Assembly: GCF_014287585.1 (NCBI RefSeq)
Contig: NZ_JACOOJ010000035.1
Coordinates: forward strand, 1-62,683
From: Parabacteroides hominis
GTDB lineage: Bacteria; Bacteroidota; Bacteroidia; Bacteroidales; Tannerellaceae
Direction: 5' to 3'
DNA: 62,683 bases
Shown here in pieces: positions 1 to 6,607 of this stretch. The position numbers were made by a program, and so were the translations under genes. A model generated the notes under the pieces. The model searched no databases and was not told the origin of the DNA. It worked only from the letters and a program-made list of their open reading frames with translations. Within the stretch, counting starts at the first letter, position 1; every line of letters begins with the position of its first letter.

Positions 1-8
1 CGGGATGA

Positions 9-122
9 TTGGGAGCTATCTTTTCCGATAAACTAACCGGAAAAAGTACATTTTGGTTGGATGTTAACTCTTTAAATACTATCTTAGCCATTGCTATAAT
101 GTTTGTTTTTTTGCAACGGTAA
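9..122 (+). CDS. Possible 3' end of an upstream membrane-protein gene
   Basis: A reading frame ending at TAA 120-122 gives a tail with a hydrophobic segment (ILAIAIMFVFLQR at the end), which resembles the last transmembrane helix of a transporter. The same frame has a stop at 6-8, whereas the neighbouring frame is open from the window edge to a stop at 29-31. A genuine gene would therefore need a frameshift near 20-26, or this is chance coding. A strong hairpin terminator follows at 156-187, which fits the end of a transcription unit. I cannot name the family. Confidence 0.25.
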   Translation: MGAIFSDKLTGKSTFWLDVNSLNTILAIAIMFVFLQR

Positions 123-155
123 GATACTACTTTTTACCGAAATAAACAATAGCAA

Positions 156-187
156 AAGGGGCTGTCACACTTTTTGGACAGCCCCTT
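156..187 (+). terminator. Rho-independent terminator-like hairpin
   Basis: An 11-bp perfect stem (AAGGGGCTGTC at 156-166 with GACAGCCCCTT at 177-187) encloses a T-rich loop. It lies just after the possible upstream gene end. No long T-run follows the stem, so termination strength is uncertain. Confidence 0.6.
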
Positions 188-421
188 CAAAGGATTTAAA
201 GATTTTGCCTCTTCCCCTATGGATTTTAACCCCTTTCAGATATTCTTTTAAAGAGATTAAAACCCACAAGGGAACCGGAAAGCCGGAATGACCATCTATC
301 CGCCTGCTCCAGCAGACAGCAAAAGAAGATTGCATCCCCCACATTTGGAAAAATCGACTCAAGAGATTGAATTTCAAAATATTTTATTTTCGAAAACACT
401 TGGTTTTCACAACTTATATTA

Positions 422-429
422 TACCTTTG
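422..429 (+). promoter_or_regulatory. Bacteroidetes-type -7 promoter box
   Basis: TACCTTTG matches the Bacteroidetes sigma-ABfr -7 consensus TAnnTTTG exactly, with a TTGG about 19 bp upstream as a possible -33 element. It would give a leader of about 300 nt before the gene at 736. Confidence 0.55.
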
Positions 430-463
430 CAAATGACTGAAAAAAGATGTTTTAATTAGTCAT

Positions 464-577
464 TTTTTGTCCGATCCTACGGCTATTTTGCCGGTACAGT
501 TCGGACAAAAATAACCTCGTAGGCATACAGAACAGCTAAAAAGCGTTTTGAAATGGCCTCGGACGCATACGGGACAG
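464..577 (+). promoter_or_regulatory. Structured, repeat-containing leader upstream of the DUF6261-like gene
   Basis: Between the -7 box and the gene start lies an 11-bp perfect inverted repeat (TTTTTGTCCGA 464-474 with TCGGACAAAAA 501-511) that encloses a smaller CGGC/GCCG stem. It is followed by two imperfect direct repeats of 21 bp (515-535 and 557-577, 16 of 21 bases alike). A second pair of similar blocks, ending in AAATGG, lies near 535-556 and 621-645. No T-run follows, so this is not an ordinary terminator. A cis-acting regulatory role is inference. Confidence 0.4.
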
Positions 578-735
578 AAAAAAAATGAAATGCAATCATC
601 CCGAACATATCCGAGATCGCAAAAAAACGGTTTTAAATGGACTCGTAGCTGTCGGAGACGGTATTAAAATAAAATGGAGCGCATCGAACTGCCTCCGTGT
701 AATAATAATTAATAATTTACCTTAAAAACAAGATC

Positions 736-1533
736 ATGGCAAGAGTCCAAACATTTCCTAAATCTAAGCTGAAGTTAGCAGAACTTCAAGCAGTCGGTCA
801 CGCTATCGAAAACCAAATCCTGTCGGCCAATACCGATGTGACAGAATTTAAATCACAATTTGACGAGTATCAATCCGCTCTTGCCGTCTTTGACAGCAGC
901 CTCTTGAAGCTCACAAAAAGTAACTGGACCTCCGTAATGAAAGAACTCAAGACGAAACGTACGAAATTGCGAAGCAATGCTTTTTCAAACATACGTTCTT
1001 TGGCTAACTGTACGGATGAAGAAATCAAAGAACCGGCTGTCGCACTGCTCCCTTTGATAGACCGTTATAAATATGTTTACAAAAAGACCTTTAACGATCA
1101 GACAGGGCATACTACGAAGTTGATATCGGAAGTCGAATCGGACACCTTCAAGCCGCATGTCGAAAAATTGAAACTGACGAAATGGTTTGCCGATATCAAA
1201 ACAGTCAACAACGAATGTGCCGAAGCCTTTTCCAAACGCAAAGAAGAACAGAGCCTGCGCAACCAGCCGGTCAAGACTCCGGTGAGCCGGGCTGCTTTCA
1301 ACAGAGCTTATGACGCCTTGGTCATACGCCTTAACTCTTTGGCAGAAATAAACGGGGACGAGGATTATATCCGCCTGTTCTCATGGTGGAACGAACTGAT
1401 CGACAGCTACCGCATCAGCATCAGCCTGCGCAGCGGCAAGGGCAAAGGCGGCAAGACCGACAACGGCAGCAGCAGCAAGCACGATCCCAACTCCGGCGGG
1501 AACAAGCAGGATGAACGTCCGGGAGAATTATAG
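736..1533 (+). CDS. DUF6261-like hypothetical protein
   Basis: This 265-residue protein has no signal peptide and no transmembrane segment. It is rich in helix-forming charged residues, begins MARVQTFPKSKLK, and ends in a Gly/Ser/Lys-rich low-complexity tail from about residue 233. It looks like the DUF6261 family of Bacteroides and Parabacteroides, whose function is unknown; that assignment comes from recall of the sequence style, not a search. The start is well placed behind an AT-rich stretch, and the gene stands alone behind an unusually long leader with inverted and direct repeats. The next gene is convergent. Confidence 0.6.
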   Translation: MARVQTFPKSKLKLAELQAVGHAIENQILSANTDVTEFKSQFDEYQSALAVFDSSLLKLTKSNWTSVMKELKTKRTKLRSNAFSNIRSLANCTDEEIKEPAVALLPLIDRYKYVYKKTFNDQTGHTTKLISEVESDTFKPHVEKLKLTKWFADIKTVNNECAEAFSKRKEEQSLRNQPVKTPVSRAAFNRAYDALVIRLNSLAEINGDEDYIRLFSWWNELIDSYRISISLRSGKGKGGKTDNGSSSKHDPNSGGNKQDERPGEL

Positions 1534-1598
1534 GATGTGTTGACAATTTAAGAAACGATCATATTGGACGAGGCGGATATTCCGATGCAAAGCAGGAA

Positions 1599-2072
1599 TC
1601 ACATCGGTAAAAAAGCACAGAGCTGTTCCAAGTACTTCGCATCTGTCCCGTCGAATGCATTCAGGTTGTCGCTGTCGATATCCAAGACAGCGACAACTTT
1701 ACCATCCCTGACCACCGGCACGACGATCTCCGACCGCGAATCCGAGCTGCAGGCGATATGGCCGGGAAACTGTTCCACATCCGGCACGACCATTGTCCGG
1801 GCTTCCTTCCAGGCCGTCCCGCATACGCCTTTTCCGTAGCGGATGCGCGTGCAAGCAAGAGGCCCTTGGAACGGGGCGAGCACGAGCATCTCCTCTTTCA
1901 CCACATAGAAGCCTACCCAGAAGAAACCGAAAGTCTGTTTCAGGGCGGCGGCGACATTCGCCATGTTGGCGACCATATCCGTTTCTCCCGCTGTCAGCGA
2001 TTGTAATTGAGGGAGCAGCGTCTCATATAGTTCCTGCTTGTTCCCACCGTTGATTATTAGATTTTCTGCCAT
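1599..2072 (-). CDS. msrC: Free methionine-R-sulfoxide reductase (GAF domain)
   Basis: The enzyme reduces free L-methionine-(R)-sulfoxide in the cytoplasm as part of oxidative-damage repair. The 157-residue protein is a single GAF domain with the family's signature stretches GPLACTRI (70-77), GKGVCG (80-85) and VVPDVEQFPGHIAC (95-108). Cys74, Cys84 and Cys108 match the three cysteines conserved in fRMsr proteins, so it should be catalytically competent. Length is normal for the family. It is divergent from the MATE gene, and its own -7 box lies at 2095-2102 on the minus strand. Confidence in family is high; the symbol follows E. coli usage. Confidence 0.9.
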   Translation of the reverse strand: MAENLIINGGNKQELYETLLPQLQSLTAGETDMVANMANVAAALKQTFGFFWVGFYVVKEEMLVLAPFQGPLACTRIRYGKGVCGTAWKEARTMVVPDVEQFPGHIACSSDSRSEIVVPVVRDGKVVAVLDIDSDNLNAFDGTDAKYLEQLCAFLPM

Positions 2073-2094
2073 TTTTTTGTACTTTATAAGGAAA

Positions 2095-2102
2095 CAAAAG
2101 TA
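2095..2102 (-). promoter_or_regulatory. -7 box of msrC promoter
   Basis: On the minus strand the sequence is TACTTTTG, an exact TAnnTTTG match about 22 bp upstream of the msrC start codon, giving a leader of roughly 15-20 nt. Confidence 0.6.
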
Positions 2103-2123
2103 ACCTTTTTTTCGAAATCTCCG

Positions 2124-2131
2124 TACCTTTG
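2124..2131 (+). promoter_or_regulatory. -7 box immediately upstream of the MATE start codon
   Basis: TACCTTTG is an exact TAnnTTTG match that ends only four bases before the ATG at 2136. If it is used, transcription would begin at or within a few bases of the start codon, producing a leaderless or nearly leaderless mRNA. It is divergent from the msrC box, with 21 bp between them. Confidence 0.5.
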
Positions 2132-2135
2132 CCGC

Positions 2136-3482
2136 ATGAGTAAAGAAAATTCTCCTTTAGTGCTCGGAACCGAGAGCATCAGCAAGTTATTGACACAGTA
2201 CGCTATACCGGCTATTATCGCTATGACGGCCTCTTCGCTTTACAATATGGCCGACAGTATATTCATCGGACAGGGAGTGGGGCCGTTGGCTATCTCCGGC
2301 CTCGCATTGACGTTCCCGCTTATGAACTTAGCCGCCGCTTTCGGATCGCTTGTCGGGGTGGGGGCTTCGACGCTGGTTTCCGTGAAATTGGGGCAGAAAG
2401 ACTATGAAGGGGCGAACAAAGTATTAGGGAATGTGCTGGTGCTGAATATCATCTTGGGGCTAACCTTTACGCTTGTCTTCATGATGCTGATCGATCCGAT
2501 CCTCTATTTTTTCGGGGCGAGCGAGAACACGATTTCGTATGCCCGCGATTATATGAATGTGATCCTGATGGGAAATGTGGTCACCCACATGTATTTAGGG
2601 CTGAATGCCGTGCTGCGCTCTTCGGGTTTCCCGAAGTTGGCCATGTATGCAACGTTGTCTTCGGTCATGATCAACTGCATGCTGAACCCGCTTTTTATCT
2701 TCGGTTTCGGCTGGGGGATCAAAGGGTCGGCGTGGGCGACGGTCATTTCGCAGGTCATTTCATTGACCGGCCAGTTGGTGCATTTCTCCCGATCTACGCA
2801 ATTGCTGCATTTTAAGAAAGGCATTTACCGGCTGAGGAGCGAGATCGTAAAGGGAATCCTCTATATCGGGATGTCACCTTTCCTGATGAACCTCTGCGCC
2901 TGCCTGATCGTGATCCTGATCAACCGGGGCTTGAAAGAGCATGGGGGCGACATGGCGATCGGCGCATACGGGATTGTGAACCGGATCATATTCCTCTTCA
3001 TCATGATCATAATGGGCTTCAACCAGGGGATGCAGCCGATTGCAGGCTATAACTTCGGCGCCCGGCATTACCCGCGTGTGACGGAGGTGACGAAGCTGAC
3101 GATGAAGTGGGCGATCGGGGTGGCGACGGCCGGGTTCCTGCTTTGCCAGCTCTTTCCGTCGATGATCGTCCGCATGTTTACGAATGACCCGGAACTGATC
3201 GAGGCGGCGGTGTACGGTTTGCATATCGTCTTTGCCGTCTTTCCGATTGTCGGTTTCCAGATGGTGGCGACAAACTTTTTCCTTTCCATCGGGATGTCTA
3301 AGAAGGCGATCTTCCTCTCGCTCACCCGCCAGATGCTATTCCTCGTCCCTTGCCTGCTGATCCTCCCGTCATGGCTCGGTACGCTTGGCGTATGGATCAG
3401 CATCCCGATCGCCGACACGACCGCCACAATCGTTACAGCCATCGTCCTAATAAACCAGTTCAGGAAGTTTCATGCTAAATAA
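2136..3482 (+). CDS. MATE family multidrug/cation efflux transporter
   Basis: This inner-membrane antiporter would export drugs or metabolites using a Na+ or H+ gradient. The 448 residues form about twelve hydrophobic helices. The opening LGTESISKLLTQYAIPAIIAMTASSL-type segment followed by YNMADSIFIGQGVGPLAISG is characteristic of the NorM/DinF-like MATE group of Bacteroidetes, and the second half repeats the pattern around GFNQGMQPIAGYNFGA. The family N-terminus is reached only from the first ATG, which supports this start even though a -7 box sits four bases upstream. Substrate cannot be read from sequence. The toxin-antitoxin pair follows after 41 bp with its own promoter. Confidence 0.9.
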   Translation: MSKENSPLVLGTESISKLLTQYAIPAIIAMTASSLYNMADSIFIGQGVGPLAISGLALTFPLMNLAAAFGSLVGVGASTLVSVKLGQKDYEGANKVLGNVLVLNIILGLTFTLVFMMLIDPILYFFGASENTISYARDYMNVILMGNVVTHMYLGLNAVLRSSGFPKLAMYATLSSVMINCMLNPLFIFGFGWGIKGSAWATVISQVISLTGQLVHFSRSTQLLHFKKGIYRLRSEIVKGILYIGMSPFLMNLCACLIVILINRGLKEHGGDMAIGAYGIVNRIIFLFIMIIMGFNQGMQPIAGYNFGARHYPRVTEVTKLTMKWAIGVATAGFLLCQLFPSMIVRMFTNDPELIEAAVYGLHIVFAVFPIVGFQMVATNFFLSIGMSKKAIFLSLTRQMLFLVPCLLILPSWLGTLGVWISIPIADTTATIVTAIVLINQFRKFHAK

Positions 3483-3490
3483 ATTTTGTT

Positions 3491-3498
3491 TACCTTTG
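3491..3498 (+). promoter_or_regulatory. -7 box of the hepT/mntA promoter
   Basis: TACCTTTG matches TAnnTTTG, with TTTC 19 bp upstream as a -33-like element inside the end of the MATE gene. It lies about 25 bp before the start of the nucleotidyltransferase gene. Confidence 0.55.
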
Positions 3499-3523
3499 TC
3501 TTGTAACATAATATGAATGGAAA

Positions 3524-3817
3524 ATGAAGACAAAAGCAGAATATCTCGAATTACTTCGCTGCTATAAACAACAAATGGCAGAGCAATATGGTATTATTCG
3601 TTTAGGAATATTCGGCTCTGTTTCCCGTAATGAACATGAAAGAAACAGCGACCTGGATGTTTGTGTGGAAATGAAAGAACCGGATGGTTTTGTGCTTTTG
3701 AATATCAAATACGAACTGGAAGAATTGTTGAATTGTAAAATAGATATTGTCCGCCTACGTGATAATATGAATGCTTTATTAAAAAGAAATATAGAAAGGG
3801 ACGGAATTTATGTGTAA
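3524..3817 (+). CDS. mntA: MntA-type nucleotidyltransferase antitoxin
   Basis: This 97-residue minimal nucleotidyltransferase carries the GS-x10-DxD signature exactly: Gly31-Ser32 and Asp43/Asp45 (SDLDV). In type VII toxin-antitoxin systems such proteins AMPylate a tyrosine on the HEPN partner and so silence its RNase. The gene overlaps the next one by 8 bp, the usual arrangement for the pair, and the antitoxin comes first. The codon choice looks more AT-rich than in the flanking genes, which would fit acquisition by transfer. Function is inferred from family and context. Confidence 0.85.
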   Translation: MKTKAEYLELLRCYKQQMAEQYGIIRLGIFGSVSRNEHERNSDLDVCVEMKEPDGFVLLNIKYELEELLNCKIDIVRLRDNMNALLKRNIERDGIYV

Positions 3818-4199
3818 GGAAGAAGTTCTATTACTATTCGAGCAGATTCAGGATTCATTAGACACGATTATAACTCGTGCCATACCTGTAAATACGGCAG
3901 ACGATTTTACTCATTCCCCAGATGGTATGATGCGGCTGGATAGTATTTGCATGCTGCTGGTCACTATCGGCGAGGCAATCAAAAACATTGATAAGTATAC
4001 ACATAAATCTCTTTTACCAAAATATCCTGCAATTAATTGGCGAAATGTTATGGGATTGCGTGATATTATTGCTCATCAATATTTTAACGTGGATGCAGAA
4101 ATAATTCTTCGTATCGTAAAGATTAATGTTCCTCAGTTACAAAAAGTAATAGAACAAATTATTATTGAATTGAAGAAAGAAGCATTGGAAGACATCTAA
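3810..4199 (+). CDS. hepT: HepT-like HEPN ribonuclease toxin (DUF86)
   Basis: The protein has 129 residues, is all-helical, and is of the HEPN/DUF86 type. The catalytic and regulatory motif RX4HXY is intact: Arg84, His89 and Tyr91 in RDIIAHQYF. In characterised HepT-MntA pairs Arg and His make up the RNase site and Tyr is the AMPylation target. Translation is probably coupled to mntA through the 8-bp overlap. The toxin should therefore be active unless modified. Start ATG at 3810 is the only one that preserves the N-terminal helix. Confidence 0.85.
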   Translation: MCKEEVLLLFEQIQDSLDTIITRAIPVNTADDFTHSPDGMMRLDSICMLLVTIGEAIKNIDKYTHKSLLPKYPAINWRNVMGLRDIIAHQYFNVDAEIILRIVKINVPQLQKVIEQIIIELKKEALEDI

Positions 4200-4222
4200 T
4201 AAAAATAGAATTAGTAGTTATT

Positions 4223-4864
4223 ATGGATAATAAAATAATACTGACCATCGGCCGGCAGTTCGGCAGCGGTGGTCGCGAGATCGGGCAGAAGCTGGCAAAA
4301 GAGTTGGGCATCGGCTATTATGACAAGCAACTGATGGCGCTTGCCGCAAAAGAAAGCGGATTGAGCGAAGAGTTTTTCGAGAAAGCGGACGAGAGGGCTT
4401 CCAGCGGTTTGGCTTATGCTTTTACAATGGGCTATTCGTATATGGGGCTGTTCCCGCCGTATGCCGATGTGCTGTCTAACGACCGTTTATTCCTGTATCA
4501 GAGCGATACGATCCGTAACTTGGCGGAAAAAGGCTCTTGCGTGATTGTCGGACGGTGTGCCGACTATATCCTGCGCGACGATCCCGACTGCCTGAGTTTC
4601 TTTATCCACAACAACAAAGAGAACCGCATCCAACGGATCATCGAAAGCCAAGGCCTGACAGTCGAGCAGGCGGAGGAATTGATGCTGAAGACCGACAAAT
4701 CGCGTGCTGCCTACTATAACTATTATACGAATAAGGAATGGGGCGTCGCGTCCACCTACAACTTCTCGATCGACGTCTCCGTGTTGGGGGTAGACGAAAC
4801 AGTCGCATTCATAAAAAGTTTTGTGGAACGGAAAATGAACAAGCGTCCGCCGCATTTCGGATAA
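4223..4864 (+). CDS. Cytidylate kinase-like family protein
   Basis: This 213-residue P-loop kinase belongs to the cytidylate-kinase-2-like family that is common in Bacteroidetes. It has a nucleotide-binding loop GRQFGSGG (10-17), a lid-region segment, VIVGRCADYIL at the Walker-B position, and KTDKSRAAYYNYYTNKEW near the end. The phosphate acceptor is not known for this family; a true CMP kinase role is possible, but the genome may hold a separate cmk. It lies 23 bp after hepT on the same strand and could be read through from it. The TPP riboswitch promoter begins six bases after its stop. Confidence 0.8.
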   Translation: MDNKIILTIGRQFGSGGREIGQKLAKELGIGYYDKQLMALAAKESGLSEEFFEKADERASSGLAYAFTMGYSYMGLFPPYADVLSNDRLFLYQSDTIRNLAEKGSCVIVGRCADYILRDDPDCLSFFIHNNKENRIQRIIESQGLTVEQAEELMLKTDKSRAAYYNYYTNKEWGVASTYNFSIDVSVLGVDETVAFIKSFVERKMNKRPPHFG

Positions 4865-4869
4865 TTTAT

Positions 4870-4877
4870 TATCTTTG
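4870..4877 (+). promoter_or_regulatory. -7 box of the thi4 transcript
   Basis: TATCTTTG is an exact TAnnTTTG match, placing the transcription start at about 4881-4884, just where the TPP aptamer begins. Confidence 0.6.
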
Positions 4878-4883
4878 CAACCG

Positions 4884-4961
4884 ACTTATCATAGGGGTGC
4901 CTTACTATACAGGCTGAGATTATACCCATTGAACCTGCCGGATAACGCCGTGAAGGGAAAA
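4884..4961 (+). ncRNA. TPP (THI-element) riboswitch aptamer
   Basis: The conserved blocks of the thiamine pyrophosphate aptamer appear in order: GGGGTGCC (4894-4901), GGCTGAGA (4912-4919), ATACCC (4922-4927), GAACCTG (4931-4937), GATAACGCCG (4941-4950) and GAAGGGAA (4952-4959). This is a textbook match, lying in the 5' leader of a thiazole synthase gene. Binding of TPP should lower expression of the downstream gene. Confidence 0.95.
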
Positions 4962-4980
4962 GGTAGAATTGCTAAATAAA

Positions 4981-5007
4981 GGGAAGCGTTACCTCTATGT
5001 GCTTCCC
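4981..5007 (+). promoter_or_regulatory. Hairpin in the riboswitch expression platform
   Basis: GGGAAGC (4981-4987) pairs with GCTTCCC (5001-5007). No T-run follows, and the hairpin lies about 30 nt before the start codon. It may therefore act through translation or alternative pairing rather than as a simple intrinsic terminator. The mechanism is inference. Confidence 0.5.
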
Positions 5008-5036
5008 GATGTTTAAACTCTAATTATTATTTTGTA

Positions 5037-5807
5037 ATGGAACAGATCGTTTCAACTGGAATTATCGACTCTTACTTTGCGAAGTTAAAGAGCAATTTGT
5101 CTATTGATGTCGCTATTGTCGGTGGTGGCCCTTCGGGTATCGTCGCCGCTTATTATCTGGCTAAGGCCGGGAAAAAGGTGGCTTTGTTCGACCGTAAGTT
5201 AGCTCCCGGTGGAGGTATGTGGGGCGGCGCCATGATGTTCAACGATATCGTGGTTCAGGAAGAGGCTATGCCGATCGTGCGCGAGTTGGGTGTAAGCTAT
5301 AAGGATGCAGGCAACGGTACGTATATCATGGATTCCGTACACACAACCTCGGCTTTGATCTATAGCGCGACGAAAGCCGGTGCGACTATTTTCAACTGCT
5401 ATTCCGTAGAAGACGTGGTGTTCCATAACGATGCCGTTGCCGGCGTGGTGGTGAACTGGGCTCCGGTTATCCGCGAAGGCATGCATGTGGACCCGCTGAC
5501 GATCATGTCCAAGGCTGTACTGGAAGGAACCGGCCATGACTGCGAAATCGCCCGCGTGGTGGCTCGCAAGAACGATATCAAGCTGAATACTCCGACCGGA
5601 GGCGTGATTGGCGAACGTTCGCTGAATGTCGAGTTGGGTGAGTCTACAACCGTAGAAAATACGAAGGAAATCTATCCGGGACTGTTCGTTTCCGGCATGG
5701 CTGCCAACGGCGTGAGCGGTAGTTTCCGCATGGGACCGATCTTCGGCGGCATGTTGATGAGCGGCAAGAAAGCTGCTGAACTGATTTGTGCCAAGCTGGA
5801 CAAATAA
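5037..5807 (+). CDS. thi4: Thi4-family thiazole synthase (sulfide-dependent type)
   Basis: The enzyme makes the thiamine thiazole phosphate moiety from NAD, glycine and a sulfur source. The 256-residue protein has an N-terminal dinucleotide-binding loop VAIVGGGPSGIVAAYYLA (25-42) and the PGGGMWGGAMMF block (58-69). The yeast Thi4 sulfur-donor Cys is replaced by His150 in MHVDPLTI, as in archaeal enzymes that act catalytically with free sulfide instead of sacrificing their own Cys. The TPP riboswitch upstream confirms the pathway. No other thi gene lies nearby. Sulfide use is inferred from His150. Confidence 0.9.
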   Translation: MEQIVSTGIIDSYFAKLKSNLSIDVAIVGGGPSGIVAAYYLAKAGKKVALFDRKLAPGGGMWGGAMMFNDIVVQEEAMPIVRELGVSYKDAGNGTYIMDSVHTTSALIYSATKAGATIFNCYSVEDVVFHNDAVAGVVVNWAPVIREGMHVDPLTIMSKAVLEGTGHDCEIARVVARKNDIKLNTPTGGVIGERSLNVELGESTTVENTKEIYPGLFVSGMAANGVSGSFRMGPIFGGMLMSGKKAAELICAKLDK

Positions 5808-5876
5808 GAATACACCGGTTGGTTGCATAAGTACCGTTCATGATTGAATGGCGATTTATCTATGGACTGACAAACA

Positions 5877-5999
5877 AGGCTTGCCTCGTGCCACAGGCTC
5901 TCTTTTGAGCGGTGTGTCAAAATGTACTTATCCACGCGCCCCGCGCGGAAACAAAGCAGTTTTGACACACACCCTTTAAAAGACCTGGAGGCAAAGCCT
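5877..5999. repeat. Nested inverted repeat downstream of thi4
   Basis: A perfect 11-bp arm pair (GTGTGTCAAAA 5912-5922, TTTTGACACAC 5960-5970) surrounds a GC-rich centre (GCGCCCCGCGC). Outside it a second imperfect pair, AGGCTTGCCTC near 5878 and GGAGGCAAAGCCT near 5986, extends the stem. This occupies much of the 290-bp gap before 6099. It may end thi4 transcription. The GTGTGTCA core recurs at 26007 and 38827. Confidence 0.55.
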
Positions 6000-6078
6000 C
6001 TTTCTGCGATTGCCCTGAAAAGTAGCGAACAAATCATTATTTAATATATAAATGACTACTTGGTAAGTAAAAACTTCT

Positions 6079-6086
6079 TATTTTTG
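6079..6086 (+). promoter_or_regulatory. -7 box of the metal-efflux operon
   Basis: TATTTTTG is an exact TAnnTTTG match located 12 bp before the start codon at 6099. Confidence 0.55.
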
Positions 6087-6098
6087 TAGTCGATAAAG

Positions 6099-6503
6099 AT
6101 GAAAGCGAAAAAGAAAATATACCAGTATGTGATGCTGCTTGTTAGTATCGTGATGCTTATGTCGGTAGTCATACCGCACCATCACCATAGTAACGGGTTG
6201 CCGTGCTATAAATCGCTTTCTGCCGAAGCCGCCCATGGCGGGCATGGAAGTCCCGAATCGCATGATTGCGGATGCAACGGGCATAACATCGCGCTCTACA
6301 CTTCCATTTTCTCGCATGTGACGGATGGAAACGTGAACCAGTTTCTTTTCCCTTTGCTTGTACTGTTTGATTATATAAATCCTCCTGTACCGGTCTTTTA
6401 CAAGCTCTTGTTCGAGAATGACCGGACCTACTACATCGAGTCCCTGCATGATACGTGGATCGCTTCTGCGTCAGGGCTTCGTGCGCCTCCGTTTTATGTA
6501 TGA
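6099..6503 (+). CDS. Small His-rich membrane-anchored protein (DUF6769-like)
   Basis: The 134-residue protein begins with a basic stretch and a hydrophobic helix (residues about 9-25). This is followed by HHHH and a His/Cys/Asp-rich segment with GGHGSPESHDCGCNGHN, which suggests metal binding outside the cytoplasm. It resembles the DUF6769 proteins found at the head of CzcCBA-type operons in Bacteroidetes; the family name is recalled and not tested. As first gene of the operon it may sense or buffer the exported cation. A 104-bp gap separates it from the adaptor gene. Confidence 0.6.
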   Translation: MKAKKKIYQYVMLLVSIVMLMSVVIPHHHHSNGLPCYKSLSAEAAHGGHGSPESHDCGCNGHNIALYTSIFSHVTDGNVNQFLFPLLVLFDYINPPVPVFYKLLFENDRTYYIESLHDTWIASASGLRAPPFYV

Positions 6504-6607
6504 TTGATGATTGCAGAGGTCATATCGGGCATATTGGTTATTGCCTTTGATGTGATTTCCTATCCCTTTTATTTATTATCGAATATACAATAAACGAATT
6601 TATCATA

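Noticed and set aside
1564..1839. Plus-strand gene opposite msrC
   Set aside because: It is antisense to a well-supported GAF protein and has no family features.
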